64,000 nt of DNA from Albimonas pacifica (GTDB lineage: Bacteria; Pseudomonadota; Alphaproteobacteria; Rhodobacterales; Rhodobacteraceae): NCBI RefSeq assembly GCF_900113695.1, contig NZ_FOQH01000009.1:77120-141119 (forward strand), written 5' to 3'. The notes below the pieces were generated by a model. It saw only the letters and a list, made by a program, of their open reading frames with translations, searched no databases and had not been told where the DNA came from. Positions 49,112 to 61,800 of the stretch are shown piece by piece. A program made the position numbers and the translations under genes. The first letter of the stretch is position 1. Every line of letters starts with the position of its first letter.

Positions 49112-50286
49112 TCGGAACGCTCTCGCTCTACGTCATGCGCCGCTTCGTGGGCGCCTTCACCGCGGCTTTCGCCGCGGTGCTGTTGCTGGTGGTGCTGGTG
49201 GACCTCGTCGAGCAGATGCGCCGCTCGGCCGGGACCGCCACCAACTTCTCCCAGGTGCTGGAGCTGTCGCTGCTCCACGCCCCCTCGCTGATGATGGAGA
49301 TCCTGCCCTTCCTGACCCTGATCGCCGCGCTGACCTGCTTCGCACGCCTCGCGCGGTCGTCCGAGCTGGTGGTGACGCGGGCGGCGGGCGTCTCGGTCTG
49401 GCGGCTGATCGCGCCGGCGGTGGCGGCCGCGGCGCTGGGGGGCGTGCTGGCCTTCTCGGTGCTCGACCCGCTGTCCGCCGGCCTCCTGCAGCGCTTCGAG
49501 CGGCAGGAGGCGCGCTGGATCAAGGACCGCGCGAGCCTGCTGTCGGTCTCAGGCAACGGGCTGTGGCTGCGCCAGGCGGGCGGCGAGGGGCAGACCGTGG
49601 TCCACGCCCAGCGCGCCAACGGCGACGGCACGCAGCTGTGGCGCGTCAGCCTGTTCCGCTTCGCCGAGGGCGACCGGCTGGCCGCCCGGGTCGAGGCGGC
49701 GCGCGCGGTGCTCGAGCCCGGGCGCTGGGTGCTCTACGACGTGCGCGAATGGGACCTCGCGCAGCCCACCGCGCGCAGCTCGCCCGAGGGCGGCACGCCG
49801 CCGGCGGGCGAGACCGACGCCCAGGCGCAGGCCGAGCTCGGCGTCGCCCCCGCCATGGGCTGGACCGACCTCGAGCAGCTGACCCTGCCGACCGAGCTGA
49901 CCCGCGCCCAGATCCTGGAGAGCTTCGCCTCCCCCGGCACGATCTCCTTCTGGGCGCTGCCCGGCTTCATCAAGGGGCTGGAGGCGGCGGGCGTCTCGGC
50001 CGCGCGCCACCGGATGCACTGGCAGGCGCAGCTCGCGCTGCCGCTGCTGCTGCCGGCGATGGTGCTGATCGGGGCGGCCTTCTCGATGCGCCACGTGCGA
50101 TTCGGCGGCCTGGGGCTGATGGCGCTGGGGGCGATCGGCACGGGGCTCGCCTATTTCTTCCTCGCCAACGTCACCCAGGCCTTCGGCGGATCGGGGGCGA
50201 TCGCCGCCCCGCTCGCGGCCTGGATCCCGCCGGTCGCGATGACGTTGTTCGCCCTCGGCTTGCTCCTGCATCTCGAGGACGGCTAA
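49108..50286 (+). CDS. lptG: LPS export permease LptG
   Basis: 392 residues, partner of LptF, same six-helix plus jellyroll layout. VDLVEQMRRSAG, LTCFARLARSSELVVTRAAGVSV, LQRFERQEARWIKD and the C-terminal RHRMHWQAQLALPLLL, AFSMRHVRFGG are typical. Start overlaps lptF (ATGA). A run AAAGGAGGGG directly follows the stop. Confidence 0.94.
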   Translation: MIGTLSLYVMRRFVGAFTAAFAAVLLLVVLVDLVEQMRRSAGTATNFSQVLELSLLHAPSLMMEILPFLTLIAALTCFARLARSSELVVTRAAGVSVWRLIAPAVAAAALGGVLAFSVLDPLSAGLLQRFERQEARWIKDRASLLSVSGNGLWLRQAGGEGQTVVHAQRANGDGTQLWRVSLFRFAEGDRLAARVEAARAVLEPGRWVLYDVREWDLAQPTARSSPEGGTPPAGETDAQAQAELGVAPAMGWTDLEQLTLPTELTRAQILESFASPGTISFWALPGFIKGLEAAGVSAARHRMHWQAQLALPLLLPAMVLIGAAFSMRHVRFGGLGLMALGAIGTGLAYFFLANVTQAFGGSGAIAAPLAAWIPPVAMTLFALGLLLHLEDG

Positions 50287-50338
50287 AGGAGGGGGGCGGC
50301 CGGCCCTGCCCGGCGACCGATCCGGAGCTCCCGACCCC

Positions 50339-52597
50339 GTGCAGTCCCGCGCCCCCTCCGCCGACCGTTCCGCCCTGCGCGCGTCCCGCCGTCGTTCCGC
50401 CCTCGCCGTGCTGCTGGCCTCGGCCGCGGCGCTCTGCGCGCCGCCGGCGGCGATGGCGCAGGAGTCGCTTTCCGAGATGATGGCGGGCGAGTCGACCCAG
50501 GGCCCCGTCTCGCTGGTCGCCGACCGGGTCGAATACGACAACGAGGCCTCGACCCTGATCGCCGAGGGCAACGTCGAGGTCTATTACGGCGAGCGCACGC
50601 TGACCGCCTCGCGCATCGTCTACCAGCGCGAGTTCGACCGGCTGACCGCCGACGGCCCCATCGTGCTGCGGGGGCCGGAGGGGGCGACCGTGCTCGCCTC
50701 GGCCGCCGAGCTCGACACCCGGCTGCGCAACGGCATCGTCCGCGGCGCGCAGGCGGTGATGCGCGACAACCTCAAGTTCGCCGCGACCGAGGGCCGGCGC
50801 ATCGACGGGCGCTACAACGTGATGAGCCGGGCGGTGTTCTCCCCCTGCCTCGTCTGCCCGGAGGACCCGACCCCCCTGTGGCGGATCCGCGCCGAGCGCA
50901 TCGTCCACGACGAGGAGGCGCGCACGATCCACTACGAGGACGCGACCTTCGACCTGTTCGGCGTGCCGGTGGCCTGGACCCCCTACTTCCGCCACCCCGA
51001 CCCGACGCTGGAGCGCGCCTCGGGCCTGCTGCCGCCGGAATACCTGCAGAGCTCCAACTTCGGCTACGCGCTGAAGGTCCCCTACTACTGGGTCATCGAC
51101 GAGCAGACCGACGCCACCGTCACCCCCTACGTGACCACCGACGACGGGCTGATCGTCGAGGGCCAGTTCCGCCGCGCCTTCCGCCGCGGATCGATCGCGC
51201 TGCAGGGCTCGGTCACCCAGCAGGACTACGACGGCTCGGAGGAGCTGCGCGGGCACATCTTCGGAACCGGCCTCTACCGGCTGGCCGAGGTCGAGGGCGG
51301 GGGGATCGAGGCGGGCTTCTCGCTCCAGCAGGCCTCCGACGACGGCTACCTGCGCCGCTACGAGTACACCAACGACGACCGGCTCGAGTCCGAGCTGTTC
51401 CTGCGCGGCTCGGACGCGAAGGGCTGGGGCGAGATCAGCCTGGTGCGCTTCCAGTCGCTGCGCGACAACGAGCCCTTCGGCCAGATCCCCATGGCCCTGC
51501 CGGTGTTCGAGGGGCGGCGCGTCTGGGACGGGCCGCTGGGCACGCAGTTCGGCGCCACGCTCTCGGGCTACGCGCTCAAGCGCACGGCGGGGCAGGACAC
51601 GGTGCACGGCTTCGGGCGGGTGGACGTCGAGCGGCAGTGGCTGACCGACTCGGGCGTCCAGCTCACCGCCTTCGGCGCCGTGCGCGGCGACGTCTGGCGG
51701 CTGAACGACGAGACCCCGGGAACCCCGGACGAGGAGCAGCGCGTGGCGCCGATCGCGGCGCTCGACATGCGCTACCCGCTGCTGCGGCGCGACGAGGGGG
51801 GCGACCTGCTCTCGCCCCTGCTGGGCGCGGGCGCCGTCACCCACGTGATCGAGCCCATCGCCCAGGCGGTCGCGGCCCCCTACTACTCCGACGTGCCGCC
51901 GTTCCCCAACGAGGACAGCCTGGTCGTGGAGTTCGACGAGACCTCGCTCTTCGACGTGCGCCGCCACGCGGGCTACGACGGGTTCGAGGAGGGTCCGCGC
52001 CTGAACCTCGGCCTGCGCTATGCGCGCATCGCCGACGACGGGGCGCGGCTGGCGGCCGCGGCGGGGCGGGTGTTCCGCACGCGCGAGATCGCCTCCTTCC
52101 CCGCGGGCCTGGGGCTGAACAAGCGCGAATCCGACTGGGTCGGCGCCTGGTCGCTGGAGATCCCGGACCTGGTCAAGCTCGCTCACCGGGTGCGGGTGGG
52201 CGACGATCTCGACCTGAACCGCAACGAGGTCTACGGCGCCGTCACCTTCGAGAACCTGGAGGTCGCGGGCTCCTACGTGTGGCTGGCGCAGGACGCGATC
52301 ACCACCATCGACCGCCACGAGGTCACCGCCGAGGCGCGCTATGCGCTGACCCGCAACTGGTACGTGGGCGGCGAGCTGCAGCGCGACCTGCAGAGCGAGC
52401 GCTGGGTCGAGACCGAGGCGCTGGTCGGCTACGCCAACGAATGCGTGGACGTGGCCTTCTACGTCGGGCGGCATTTCACCTCGACGGTGGACGTGCCGGC
52501 CTCGACCTATATCGGCGCCCGGGTGAACCTGTGGGCGCTGGGCGGCGCGGGCGCGCCGGGCCCGAAGGCGGGCGCCTGCGCGCCCCGCTTCGAGTGA
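50339..52597 (+). CDS. lptD: LPS-assembly protein LptD
   Basis: 752-residue outer-membrane beta-barrel that inserts LPS into the outer leaflet. Signal peptide 1-41 (ALAVLLASAAALCAPPAAMAQ), periplasmic jellyroll (LVADRVEYDNEASTLIAEGNVEVYYG), Cys pair SPCLVCPEDP, then the barrel with many aromatic-rich strands (FDLFGVPVAWTPYFRHPDP). The start is the GTG at 50339; the only GGAG lies about 11 bases upstream, while the strong AAAGGAGGGG after lptG is too far away (about 45 bases) and no in-frame start follows it. Confidence 0.92.
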   Translation: MQSRAPSADRSALRASRRRSALAVLLASAAALCAPPAAMAQESLSEMMAGESTQGPVSLVADRVEYDNEASTLIAEGNVEVYYGERTLTASRIVYQREFDRLTADGPIVLRGPEGATVLASAAELDTRLRNGIVRGAQAVMRDNLKFAATEGRRIDGRYNVMSRAVFSPCLVCPEDPTPLWRIRAERIVHDEEARTIHYEDATFDLFGVPVAWTPYFRHPDPTLERASGLLPPEYLQSSNFGYALKVPYYWVIDEQTDATVTPYVTTDDGLIVEGQFRRAFRRGSIALQGSVTQQDYDGSEELRGHIFGTGLYRLAEVEGGGIEAGFSLQQASDDGYLRRYEYTNDDRLESELFLRGSDAKGWGEISLVRFQSLRDNEPFGQIPMALPVFEGRRVWDGPLGTQFGATLSGYALKRTAGQDTVHGFGRVDVERQWLTDSGVQLTAFGAVRGDVWRLNDETPGTPDEEQRVAPIAALDMRYPLLRRDEGGDLLSPLLGAGAVTHVIEPIAQAVAAPYYSDVPPFPNEDSLVVEFDETSLFDVRRHAGYDGFEEGPRLNLGLRYARIADDGARLAAAAGRVFRTREIASFPAGLGLNKRESDWVGAWSLEIPDLVKLAHRVRVGDDLDLNRNEVYGAVTFENLEVAGSYVWLAQDAITTIDRHEVTAEARYALTRNWYVGGELQRDLQSERWVETEALVGYANECVDVAFYVGRHFTSTVDVPASTYIGARVNLWALGGAGAPGPKAGACAPRFE

Positions 52598-52633
52598 CCG
52601 GCGCGGATCGCGCGCCCCGGAACGGCGCGCCCG

Positions 52634-52690
52634 GACGCACGGCGCGCGCGGACGCACGGCGCGTTCCGGCGCGCCCGGATGCACGGCGCG
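52634..52690 (+). repeat. Three copies of GAYGCACGGCGCG
   Basis: The 13-base motif occurs at 52634, 52651 and 52678 in the 172-bp space between lptD and surA, mixed with GCGCGCC runs. Noncoding. Confidence 0.65.
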
Positions 52691-52769
52691 CGACGTCGCG
52701 CGCGGGCTCGCCGGGCTGGACTGGGGGCGCCTGCTGCGGCATGGGTGGCGCATGGCTGAGGAACTCCGA

Positions 52770-53729
52770 ATGACTCCGATCTCTTCGCGCCCCGGGCGGC
52801 GCGCGCGCGCCCTGCTGGCGGGTCTGGCCGCGGCGCTGGCGCTGCTGGCCGCCGCCGCGCCGCAGGCGCGGGCGCAGGCCGCCCCCGACGCCTTCGCCGC
52901 CGCGGCCTTCGTCAACGGCCGGGCGGTGACCAACTTCGACGTCGACCAGCGCCAGAAGCTGATCGCGATCGCCGGCGCCGGCGCCGACGACCGCGAGACC
53001 GCCCTGCAGTCGGTGATCGACGACCGCTTGAAGCGCGGCGCGGCCGAGGCCGCGGGCATCCGGATCCCCCCCGAGGAGATCGAGGCCGCGCTGGGCCGCT
53101 TCGCCGCCTCGCTGGGCGTCAGCGGGCCGGCGGCGCTGGAGGCGCGGCTGAGCCGGGCCGGCGTCTCGCTGCCCGTGGCGCGCGAGTTCATCGAGACCGA
53201 GCTGCTGTGGTCCGCCCTGGTGCGCCGCGACTTCCTGCCCGGCGTGCAGGTGACCGAGGCCGAGGTCGACGCGCAGATCGAGGCGATGGGCCTCGACAAG
53301 CGGGTCAGCTACTCGATGGGCGAGATCGCGGTCCCCGACGAGGGCGACCCGGTCGCCAAGCGCGACGAGGTCCAGCAGTGGGTCGAGGAGCTGCGCGCCG
53401 GCGCCGACTTCGAGGCGATGGCCCGCGCTCGCAGCCGCTCGCGCACCGCCGCCGAGGGCGGGCGGATCGGCTGGGTGCCGGCCTCGGAGCTGCCGGGCGC
53501 GCTGGCCGCGATCCTGGCGCAGCTTCCCGCCGGCGGCGTCACCGACGCGCTGACCGCGCAGGGCGCGGTGGTGGTGCTGAAGGTCTTCGACAAGCGCGAG
53601 GAGCCGCGCGAGCTGAGCGCCGAGGACCGCGACCAGATCCGCGCCCAGATGCTCGAGCAGCGCCTGGCCCGCCAGGCCGAGGGCCGCTTGCAGCAGCTCC
53701 GCGCGCGGGCCTATGTCGAGCGGCGCTGA
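52770..53729 (+). CDS. surA: SurA-like periplasmic peptidyl-prolyl isomerase/chaperone
   Basis: Outer-membrane protein chaperone with one parvulin domain. 319 residues from the chosen start: signal peptide ending ARAQA, an N-terminal chaperone region (AAFVNGRAVTNFDVDQRQKLIA), then the PpiC domain (VSYSMGEIAVPDEGD, AEGGRIGWVPASELPGAL, GAVVVLKVFDKRE). The ATG at 52770 has GAGGAA seven bases upstream; an ATG at 52752 would add six residues. Fits the lpt-surA-pdxA-rsmA order. Confidence 0.92.
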   Translation: MTPISSRPGRRARALLAGLAAALALLAAAAPQARAQAAPDAFAAAAFVNGRAVTNFDVDQRQKLIAIAGAGADDRETALQSVIDDRLKRGAAEAAGIRIPPEEIEAALGRFAASLGVSGPAALEARLSRAGVSLPVAREFIETELLWSALVRRDFLPGVQVTEAEVDAQIEAMGLDKRVSYSMGEIAVPDEGDPVAKRDEVQQWVEELRAGADFEAMARARSRSRTAAEGGRIGWVPASELPGALAAILAQLPAGGVTDALTAQGAVVVLKVFDKREEPRELSAEDRDQIRAQMLEQRLARQAEGRLQQLRARAYVERR

Positions 53730-54732
53730 GGTCCCTGCCGCAGGGGCCGGCGCGCCGCCGCTGGCCCTCACCTGCGGCGATCCCGCCGGCATCTGCGCCG
53801 AGATCGCCGCGGGCGCCTGGTCGCGCCTGCGCGGCGCGGCGCCCCTGTTCCTGATCGGCGACGCCGACCACGCCGCCGCCCACGGCCCCGTGCAGCGCAT
53901 CGCGGCGCCCGAGGAGGCGACGGCCGAACTCTGCGCCCACGCGCTGCCGGTCCTGCACCGCCCGCTCGCGGTCCCGCCCCTGCCCGGCCGCCCCGCCCCC
54001 GAGAACGCCCCCATGGTCGTCGCCGCGATCGAGGAGGCCGTGGCCCTCTCGCGCGCCGGCCGCGCGGGCGGGGTGGTGACCTGCCCGATCAACAAGAAGG
54101 CCCTCTACGACGGGGCCGGCTTCGCCTTTCCCGGCCATACCGAGTTCCTGGCCGACCTCGCCGGCGTCGCCCGCCCGGTGATGATGCTGGCCGGCCCGCA
54201 GCTGCGGGTGGTGCCGGTCACCATCCACATCGCGCTCGCCGCCGTGCCCGCCGCCCTGACGCCCGCGCTGCTGGAGGAGACGATCCGGGTGACGCACGCG
54301 GGCCTCGTCCAGGACTTCGCCCTGCCGAGCCCCCGCATCGCCGTGACCGGCCTGAACCCCCACGCGGGCGAGGGCGGCGCGATGGGCCGCGAGGAGATCG
54401 AGGTGATCGCCCCGGTGCTGGAGCGTCTGCGCGCCGAGGGCTTCGACCTCGCCGGTCCCCTGCCCGCCGACACGATGTTCCACGAACGGGCCCGGGCGCG
54501 CTACGACGCGGCGGTGTGCATGTATCACGACCAGGCGCTGATCCCGATCAAGGCGCTGGACTTCGACCGCGGGGTGAACGTGACGCTGGGCCTGCCCTTC
54601 GTGCGGACCTCGCCCGACCACGGCACCGCCTACGACATCGCCGGCCAGGGGCTGGCGGACCCGACCTCGCTGGTCGAGGCGATCCGGCTGGCCGCGTCCA
54701 TGTCCGCGGCGCGGATGGGGGCGGGCGCGTGA
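53713..54732 (+). CDS. pdxA: 4-hydroxythreonine-4-phosphate dehydrogenase
   Basis: NAD-dependent step of DXP-pathway pyridoxal phosphate synthesis, feeding PdxJ (also in this window). 339 residues. [54 protein letters not shown] and [11 protein letters not shown] with metal-binding His residues are present. The ATG lies 17 bases inside the surA gene end, and its stop overlaps the rsmA start. Confidence 0.94.
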   Translation: MSSGAEVPAAGAGAPPLALTCGDPAGICAEIAAGAWSRLRGAAPLFLIGDADHAAAHGPVQRIAAPEEATAELCAHALPVLHRPLAVPPLPGRPAPENAPMVVAAIEEAVALSRAGRAGGVVTCPINKKALYDGAGFAFPGHTEFLADLAGVARPVMMLAGPQLRVVPVTIHIALAAVPAALTPALLEETIRVTHAGLVQDFALPSPRIAVTGLNPHAGEGGAMGREEIEVIAPVLERLRAEGFDLAGPLPADTMFHERARARYDAAVCMYHDQALIPIKALDFDRGVNVTLGLPFVRTSPDHGTAYDIAGQGLADPTSLVEAIRLAASMSAARMGAGA

Positions 54733-55583
54733 GCGGTTCGCCCGACGGGTTGCCGCCGCTGCGCGAGGTGATCGCGACCCACGGGCTGGCGGCGAAGAAG
54801 AGCCTCGGCCAGAACTTCCTGCTGGATCTCAACCTCACCCGGCGCATCGCGCGCGCCGCGGGGCCGCTGGAGGGCGTCGAGGTCTTCGAGGTCGGCCCCG
54901 GCCCCGGCGGCCTGACCCGCGCCCTGCTGATCGAGGGCGCCGCCCGCGTGGTCGCCGTCGAGCGCGATGCCCGCTGCCTGCCGGCGCTCGCCGAGGTGAG
55001 CGCGGCCCATGGCGGCCGGCTGGAGGTGATCGAGGGCGACGCGCTGCAGGTGCAGGCGGCCGAGATCATGACCGCGCCCTGGCGGGTGGTGGCGAACCTT
55101 CCCTACTACGTGGGCACCGAGCTGCTGGTGCGCTGGCTGACGCCTGGCTCCTGGCCTCCGGGCTGGGAGAGCCTGACGCTGATGTTCCAGAAGGAGGTGG
55201 CGGAGCGGATCGTGGCCGGGCCGGGCTCGAAGACCTGGGGTCGGCTGTCGGTGCTGGCGCAGTGGCGCTGCGACGCGCGCATCGCCTTCGACCTGCCGGC
55301 CCGCGCCTTCACCCCGCCGCCGAAGGTCGATTCGGCGGTGGTGGTGCTGACCCCCCTGCCCGAGCCGCGCTTTCCCGCCGAGCCGCGCCTGCTCGACCGC
55401 GTCGTCGGCGCCGCCTTCGGCCAGCGCCGCAAGATGCTGCGCCAGTCGCTGAAGACCGCGACGCCCGCGGCGGCGGCGCTGTGCGAGGCGGCCGGCGTGA
55501 CCGAGACGCTGCGGGCCGACGACGTCTCGCTGGAGCAGTTCTGCGCGCTGGCCCGGGCGCTGGGCGAGGCCTCGGCCGGCTGA
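54729..55583 (+). CDS. rsmA: 16S rRNA dimethyladenosine transferase RsmA/KsgA
   Basis: Dimethylates two adjacent adenosines (A1518/A1519) near the 3' end of 16S rRNA. 284 residues. [30 protein letters not shown] (SAM site) and the catalytic [13 protein letters not shown] are intact. GTG start at 54729, overlapping the pdxA stop (GTGA). Last gene of the lptF-rsmA run. Confidence 0.95.
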   Translation: MSGSPDGLPPLREVIATHGLAAKKSLGQNFLLDLNLTRRIARAAGPLEGVEVFEVGPGPGGLTRALLIEGAARVVAVERDARCLPALAEVSAAHGGRLEVIEGDALQVQAAEIMTAPWRVVANLPYYVGTELLVRWLTPGSWPPGWESLTLMFQKEVAERIVAGPGSKTWGRLSVLAQWRCDARIAFDLPARAFTPPPKVDSAVVVLTPLPEPRFPAEPRLLDRVVGAAFGQRRKMLRQSLKTATPAAAALCEAAGVTETLRADDVSLEQFCALARALGEASAG

Positions 55584-55784
55584 CCCTGCGCCCGCGGCCG
55601 GCGGAGCGATCCTGCGGCGCCCGCCGACGCGGGCATTCCCTCGTCTCGGCCCGCGCCTGCGCGCGGTCCTCGAGACGGCGGGCCGGAGGCCCGCCCTCGG
55701 CGCGGGCGGCGGGGCCCGGACTTGACCGGGGCAGGGTTCGGGGGGCGAATGGGGGCCCGCTCCCGTTTCGAAGGGTCCTCCCCC

Positions 55785-56708
55785 ATGTCTCTCGACGCCT
55801 ATGCCGCCGGCGCGGCCTATGTCGACGGCCGCTACATGCCCGTCGCCCAGGCCGCCGTTCCCGTCACCCATTTCGGCTGGCGCCGCTCGGACGTGACCTA
55901 CGACGTGGTGGGGGTGTGGGAGGGGAGCTTCTTCCGGCTCGACGACCACCTCGCACGCTTCGCGGCCTCCCGCGCCGAGCTGCGCATGACCCCGGACGAG
56001 AGCGACGCGGACCTGCGCGCGATCCTGCACCGGGTGGTGGCGCTGTCGGGACTGCGCTCGGCCTACGTGTCGATGGAGTGCCTGCGCGGCGCGCCGGCGC
56101 CGGGCCAGCCGCGTCACCCGGCCTTCGTGCGGCCCTATATCCTCGCCTTCGCGATCCCCTGGGTGACGCTGGCCCCGGCGGAGATGATGGCGCGGGGGAT
56201 GCACCTGATGGTCTCCGACACGCTCCGCATCCCGCCCGAGAGCGTCGAGCCGCGGGCGAAGAACTTCCACTGGGGCGACATGACCCGCGCCCAGTTCGAG
56301 GCGCTGGAGGCGGAGGCCGACTACGCCGTGCTGCCCGACCGCGAGGGCAACGTCACCGAAGGGCCGGGGTTCAACGTCTTCTCGATCACCGACGGGGTGG
56401 TGGCGACGCCGGTCCGCGGCGGGCTCGACGGGATCACCCGGCTGTCGGTGATGGAGCTCTGCGACGAGCTCGGCCTGCGCCTGGAGGTGCGCGCGATCCC
56501 GGTGGAGGAGTTCCGCGCGGCCGACGAGATCTTCACCTGCACCACGGCGGGCGGGATCATGCCGGCGAGCCGGATCGACGGGCGGCGGATGAACAACGAC
56601 CGGCCGGGTCCGATCTCGACGCGCCTGCTCGAGCGGTTCTGGGAGAAGCGGGCGGAGGGTTGGCACGCGACGCCGGTGGACTACGCCGCGGCCGAGGAGA
56701 TGGCCTGA
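55785..56708 (+). CDS. Class-IV aminotransferase (branched-chain or D-amino-acid type)
   Basis: 307-residue fold-type IV PLP enzyme. Catalytic Lys159 in PRAKNFHWGDMTRA, VTEGPGFNVFSI with the PLP-binding Glu, and FTCTTAGGIMPASRIDG near the C-terminus. Could be a branched-chain aminotransferase, D-alanine aminotransferase or aminodeoxychorismate-lyase relative; the sequence alone does not decide. GAAGGG precedes the ATG. Convergent with the LdtR-type regulator gene. Confidence 0.87.
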   Translation: MSLDAYAAGAAYVDGRYMPVAQAAVPVTHFGWRRSDVTYDVVGVWEGSFFRLDDHLARFAASRAELRMTPDESDADLRAILHRVVALSGLRSAYVSMECLRGAPAPGQPRHPAFVRPYILAFAIPWVTLAPAEMMARGMHLMVSDTLRIPPESVEPRAKNFHWGDMTRAQFEALEAEADYAVLPDREGNVTEGPGFNVFSITDGVVATPVRGGLDGITRLSVMELCDELGLRLEVRAIPVEEFRAADEIFTCTTAGGIMPASRIDGRRMNNDRPGPISTRLLERFWEKRAEGWHATPVDYAAAEEMA

Positions 56709-56806
56709 GCGGTCGGCGCCGGGCCGCCCTCGCCGCCGCCGCCGCGCCGGCAGAACGGGCGACCGCGTCCCCCGCGGACGCTCCCGACCGGCGCGGCCTC
56801 GGCCTC

Positions 56807-56854
56807 GCGCCGCGGGCGGAACCGCGCGGCCGGCGCGCGGTTCGACGCGGCGCC
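56807..56854 (+). repeat. Dispersed intergenic repeat, copy 5
   Basis: GCGCCGCGGGCGGA, middle CCGCGCGGCCGG as in copy 2, and CGACGCGGCGCC 36 bases from the start. It runs directly into the 23-bp tandem repeat. Confidence 0.75.
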
Positions 56855-56920
56855 TTCGGCGGGGTCGGGGCGGCGCCTTCGGCGGGAGCACGGAGTCGCC
56901 TTCGGCGGGGCCGGGGCGAG
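56852..56920. repeat. 23-bp tandem repeat, three units
   Basis: Units beginning GCCTTCGGCGGG at 56852, 56875 and 56898, each 23 bases. Ends just before the LdtR stop codon. Confidence 0.75.
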
Positions 56921-56923
56921 GGC

Positions 56924-57454
56924 TCAGTAGATGTAGCGGATATGGTCCATCCAGAACCGCTCGATCCGTTGCAGGGTGGCGTTGGCGTCCGGCAGGCGGC
57001 CCTGGCCGGCCATGGCGTCCTCGGCCAGGGCGCCGGCGTGGCGGCCGAAGAGCTCGGCCACGGTGTCGTGGATGAACCGGCCCCGGTCGGTCAGCCGGAT
57101 GCGCACCGAGCGGCGGTCGACCTCCGAGCGCTCATGGTGGAGATAGCCCGCCTCCACCAGCTTCTTGAGATTGTAGGAGACGTTGGAGCCCTGGTAGTAG
57201 CCGCGGGTCTTGAGCTCCCCCGCCGTCACCTCGGCGTCGCCGATGTTGAACAGCAAGAGCGCCTGCACCGCGTTGATGTCGAGCAGGCCCAGACGCTCGA
57301 ACTCGTCCTTCACCACGTCGAGCAGCAGGCGATGCAGACGCTCGACCTTCGACAGGAGATCCAGGTAGCACTCCCGATAGGCCGCCGGATCGGGCGCGGA
57401 CGCCCCGGAACCGACGCCCGTGACCGACTTGGTCGCCTGAGCCGCCTTGGCCAT
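56924..57454 (-). CDS. ldtR: MarR-family regulator, LdtR type
   Basis: 176-residue winged-helix protein. YRECYLDLLSKVERLHRLLLDVVKDEFE, LDINAVQALLLFNIG, AGELKTRGYYQGSNVSYNLKKL (recognition helix) and SEVDRRSVRIRLTDRG match LdtR of Rhizobiales/Liberibacter, where it controls an L,D-transpeptidase and stress tolerance. Here the target is unknown. It is divergent from nothing nearby: its upstream neighbour sdhE is on the same strand, with a 92-base lower-GC gap that should contain its promoter; GTTAACCTC there is a partial CtrA half-site. Confidence 0.88.
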   Translation of the reverse strand: MAKAAQATKSVTGVGSGASAPDPAAYRECYLDLLSKVERLHRLLLDVVKDEFERLGLLDINAVQALLLFNIGDAEVTAGELKTRGYYQGSNVSYNLKKLVEAGYLHHERSEVDRRSVRIRLTDRGRFIHDTVAELFGRHAGALAEDAMAGQGRLPDANATLQRIERFWMDHIRYIY

Positions 57455-57546
57455 AGCTCGACTCTCCCCGATGTGATCCTAGGCGGGGAAATTGAGAGCA
57501 AAAGCGAAACATGAGGTTAACGCGACCTGACCGGGCCGCGCCGGCG

Positions 57547-57834
57547 TCAGGCCAGGTAGTGGAAGCGGCGCACGGCGTCGAGCGCGGGCAGGTGCTCGGC
57601 CGGCGCCTCGCGCGCGCCGGAGACCCACAGGTAGAGGTCCTGGTCGTTCTCCTCCATCAACGCCTCCAGCGCGTCGAGGTCGCAGGTCTCGCGCCCCTCG
57701 ACCAGCGCGTCGGCGTAGGGGCCCAGGATCATGTCCATCTCCTTGGTGCCCCGCCGCCAGCCGCGGATCTTGAGGCGGCGCAGGCGGCCCTCGAGGGCGG
57801 GATCGGCGCCCGGATCGGTGCGGGGATCGGTCAT
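57547..57834 (-). CDS. sdhE: Succinate dehydrogenase assembly factor SdhE (FAD assembly)
   Basis: 95-residue SdhE protein that helps attach FAD to SdhA. The conserved region RRLKIRGWRRGTKEMDMILG holds the RGxxE motif. LDALEALMEENDQDLYLWVSG is also typical. The ATG overlaps the upstream ROK kinase stop by four bases, so translation is coupled. Confidence 0.92.
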   Translation of the reverse strand: MTDPRTDPGADPALEGRLRRLKIRGWRRGTKEMDMILGPYADALVEGRETCDLDALEALMEENDQDLYLWVSGAREAPAEHLPALDAVRRFHYLA

Positions 57835-58754
57835 CGGGGGTCCTCCTCGTTCCACAGCCAGGCCGCGCCGCGCACGCCCGAGCTGTCGCCGTGCACCGCG
57901 CGGCGCACCTCCGTCTCGACCACGTCCGAGAACACGTAGGGCAGCATCGCCGCGCGCGCCCGCTCGGGCGCGTCGGGCAGGTTCGAGAGCCCCCCGCCCA
58001 GCACGATCACGTCGGGGTCGATCATGCCCGCCAGCAGCGCCAGCGCCCGGCCCCAGCGGTCGTAGAGGCGCGCGAAGGCGGCCTCGGCGTCGGGGTCGCC
58101 GGCGGCCTCCATCTCCGACAGCTCCCGGGCCGAGGGGCCGTCGCCCTCGCCGGCCCCGACCCTGCGCGCGAAGTCGGCCTCGAGCCCCGGGCCCGAGATC
58201 CAGACCTCGAGGCAGCTGCGCCGGCCGCACCAGCATTTCGGCCCGGGGAACTCGTCCTCGCGCGCCCAGGGGAGGGGGACGTGGCCCCACTCGCCGGCGA
58301 TGCCGTTGCGCCCGCCCCAGGGCCGGCGGTCGACCACCAGGCCGCCGCCGACGCCGGTGCCGTTGATCGTGCCGAAGACCACCCGGCCGTCGGCGCCGGC
58401 GCCGTCCACGGCCTCGGACAGGGCGAAGCAGTTGGCGTCGTTCTCGATGCGCACGGGGCGGCCGATGGCCTCCATCAGGTCGCGGTCGAAGGGTTTGCCG
58501 AGCAGCCAGGTGGCGTTGCCGTTGCGCACGGTCCCGTCTCTGGGCGACAGCGAGCCGGGGATGCCCACGCCCACGCCCGGCGCCCGCCCGCCGGTCTGCG
58601 CCTCGAGGGCTGCGACCAGCTCGGCGATGGCGCGCACGGTGCCGGGATAGTCCTGGCGGGGCGTGGGGGCGCGCAGGCGGGCGAGCTCGGCCCCCTGGGC
58701 GTCCAGCGCCAGGCCCTCGATCTTGGTTCCGCCGAAGTCGATCCCGATGCGCAT
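57831..58754 (-). CDS. ROK-family sugar kinase
   Basis: 307 residues. N-terminal phosphate loop GIDFGGTKIEGL, IENDANCFALSEA with the catalytic Asp, GEWGHVPL, and the zinc motif KCWCGRRSCLE typical of ROK proteins. It lacks an N-terminal DNA-binding domain, so it is an enzyme (fructokinase or N-acetylglucosamine/-mannosamine kinase type). Coupled to sdhE by overlap; no sugar-catabolism genes are adjacent. Confidence 0.9.
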   Translation of the reverse strand: MRIGIDFGGTKIEGLALDAQGAELARLRAPTPRQDYPGTVRAIAELVAALEAQTGGRAPGVGVGIPGSLSPRDGTVRNGNATWLLGKPFDRDLMEAIGRPVRIENDANCFALSEAVDGAGADGRVVFGTINGTGVGGGLVVDRRPWGGRNGIAGEWGHVPLPWAREDEFPGPKCWCGRRSCLEVWISGPGLEADFARRVGAGEGDGPSARELSEMEAAGDPDAEAAFARLYDRWGRALALLAGMIDPDVIVLGGGLSNLPDAPERARAAMLPYVFSDVVETEVRRAVHGDSSGVRGAAWLWNEEDPR

Positions 58755-58898
58755 GCGCGGCCTCCCTGCCCTCGGGCGCGATCCGGCCCGGGTGGGCCCG
58801 AGCGGTAGCCGAGCCCGCCGGCTCAGGCAAGGCCGCGTCCTCGCCCCGCCGCCCCCCGCATCCCCGGCGGCCGGGGGCGGGCGGGGCGCGGGCCGGCC

Positions 58899-61762
<2,864 letters not shown>

Positions 61763-61800
61763 GCGCCCGGCCCCAGGCCGGGCCCATCGCCGGAACGACG

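Noticed and set aside
50171-53299. Very long minus-strand open frame (over 1,000 codons) opposite lptD and surA
   Set aside because: It is the antisense shadow created by G/C-ending codons; the plus-strand proteins have clear families and signals, while the shadow is Arg/Ala/His-rich without domains.
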